This document shows, piece after piece, positions 5,882 through 6,108 of a stretch of 6,108 bases of DNA. Position 1 is the stretch's first letter. Each line of letters opens with the position of its first letter. The notes under the pieces are model-generated. The model was not told the origin of the DNA. It ran no database searches and saw only the letters and a list, made by a program, of their open reading frames with translations. Position numbers and translations under genes: made by a program. Where the stretch lies: the NCBI GenBank assembly GCA_035307785.1, contig DATGHS010000377.1:1-6108 (forward strand). Reading direction: 5' to 3'. This DNA comes from DATGHS01 sp035307785. Lineage in GTDB: Bacteria; Planctomycetota; Planctomycetia; Gemmatales; Gemmataceae.

Positions 5882-6108
5882 TCACTTCTTCGTAATCACC
5901 ATGCTTTTCGCGATGCGCTCGACTTCGGGCCGCAGACTACTTACGGCCGCCGGCAATAACCTCGCGGCAATGGTGGCCCCGCCGTCGGCCTGACGGATCA
6001 CGTAGTAATCCAGCAGCACATGCTGGCCGGCCATGTCGGCTTCCAACGCGAAATGTTGCACGCTGTCCTTACCGGCGAGCGGCCGCGGCCTTTGCGTGCC
6101 CAGGATTT
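5882..6108 (-). CDS. C-terminal part of an unrecognised protein (5' end outside window)
   Basis: On the minus strand the frame is open from the window edge (first full codon at 6106-6104) to a TGA at 5884-5882, giving the last 74 residues. The translation looks like a real folded C-terminus: QHFALEADMAGQHVLLDYYV, followed by IRQADGGATIAARLLP and then a final helix RPEVERIAKSMVITKK. The alternating hydrophobic pattern followed by a terminal helix containing IAKS loosely resembles the end of PsbP/DcrB-like or DUF1795-type domains, but this is a weak impression and I do not assign a family. It converges on the second paralogue, with 82 bp between the stops. Competing plus-strand reading over the same bases (5796-5993) is an unlikely peptide that begins inside the C-rich repeat. 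Confidence 0.7.
   Translation of the reverse strand, partial: ILGTQRPRPLAGKDSVQHFALEADMAGQHVLLDYYVIRQADGGATIAARLLPAAVSSLRPEVERIAKSMVITKK

Overview
The window looks like chromosomal DNA from a GC-rich environmental bacterium, most likely a planctomycete (Pirellulales-like). The main clue is a tandem pair of secreted proteins rich in WxxGxW motifs, with an N-terminal RGPLHEA[FY] signature that I associate from memory with planctomycete 'YXWGXW repeat-containing' proteins. Weak or absent Shine-Dalgarno sites at two of the three visible gene starts and dispersed palindromes between genes also fit. The taxonomic call is inference; no rRNA or other marker gene is present.

Layout, left to right. 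(1) Positions 2-322 (+) are the 3' end of an unrecognised gene. (2) Positions 333-410 are a near-perfect 32-bp hairpin with a T-run, a strong intrinsic terminator. It runs directly into an extended -10 promoter at 410-418, whose predicted transcription start falls on the ATG of the next gene. (3) Positions 425-2659 (+) encode a full-length RecD2-type DNA helicase with all helicase motifs intact. (4) Positions 2660-2880 are intergenic and hold a second, unrelated long inverted repeat (2667-2742). (5) Positions 2881-4263 and 4327-5799 (+) encode two paralogous exported Trp/Tyr/Pro-rich proteins of 460 and 490 aa, 63 bp apart and probably one operon. (6) Positions 5848-5876 are a third type of GC-rich palindrome, between convergent genes. 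(7) Positions 5882-6108 (-) are the 3' end of another unrecognised gene that runs off the window.

The helicase (cytoplasmic DNA maintenance) and the paralogous pair (cell envelope or outside) have no evident functional link. They appear to be separate transcription units, each bounded by a palindrome. The least described part is the paralogous pair. With the starts chosen here, both have 25-residue signal peptides ending A-x-A|D and align without gaps at about 61% identity (hand count) from residue 36 to 218. They then diverge into quite different tails: Asn/Phe/Ser-rich and low-complexity in the first, Pro/Asn/Lys-rich in the second. No mobile element, CRISPR array, tRNA or rRNA was seen.
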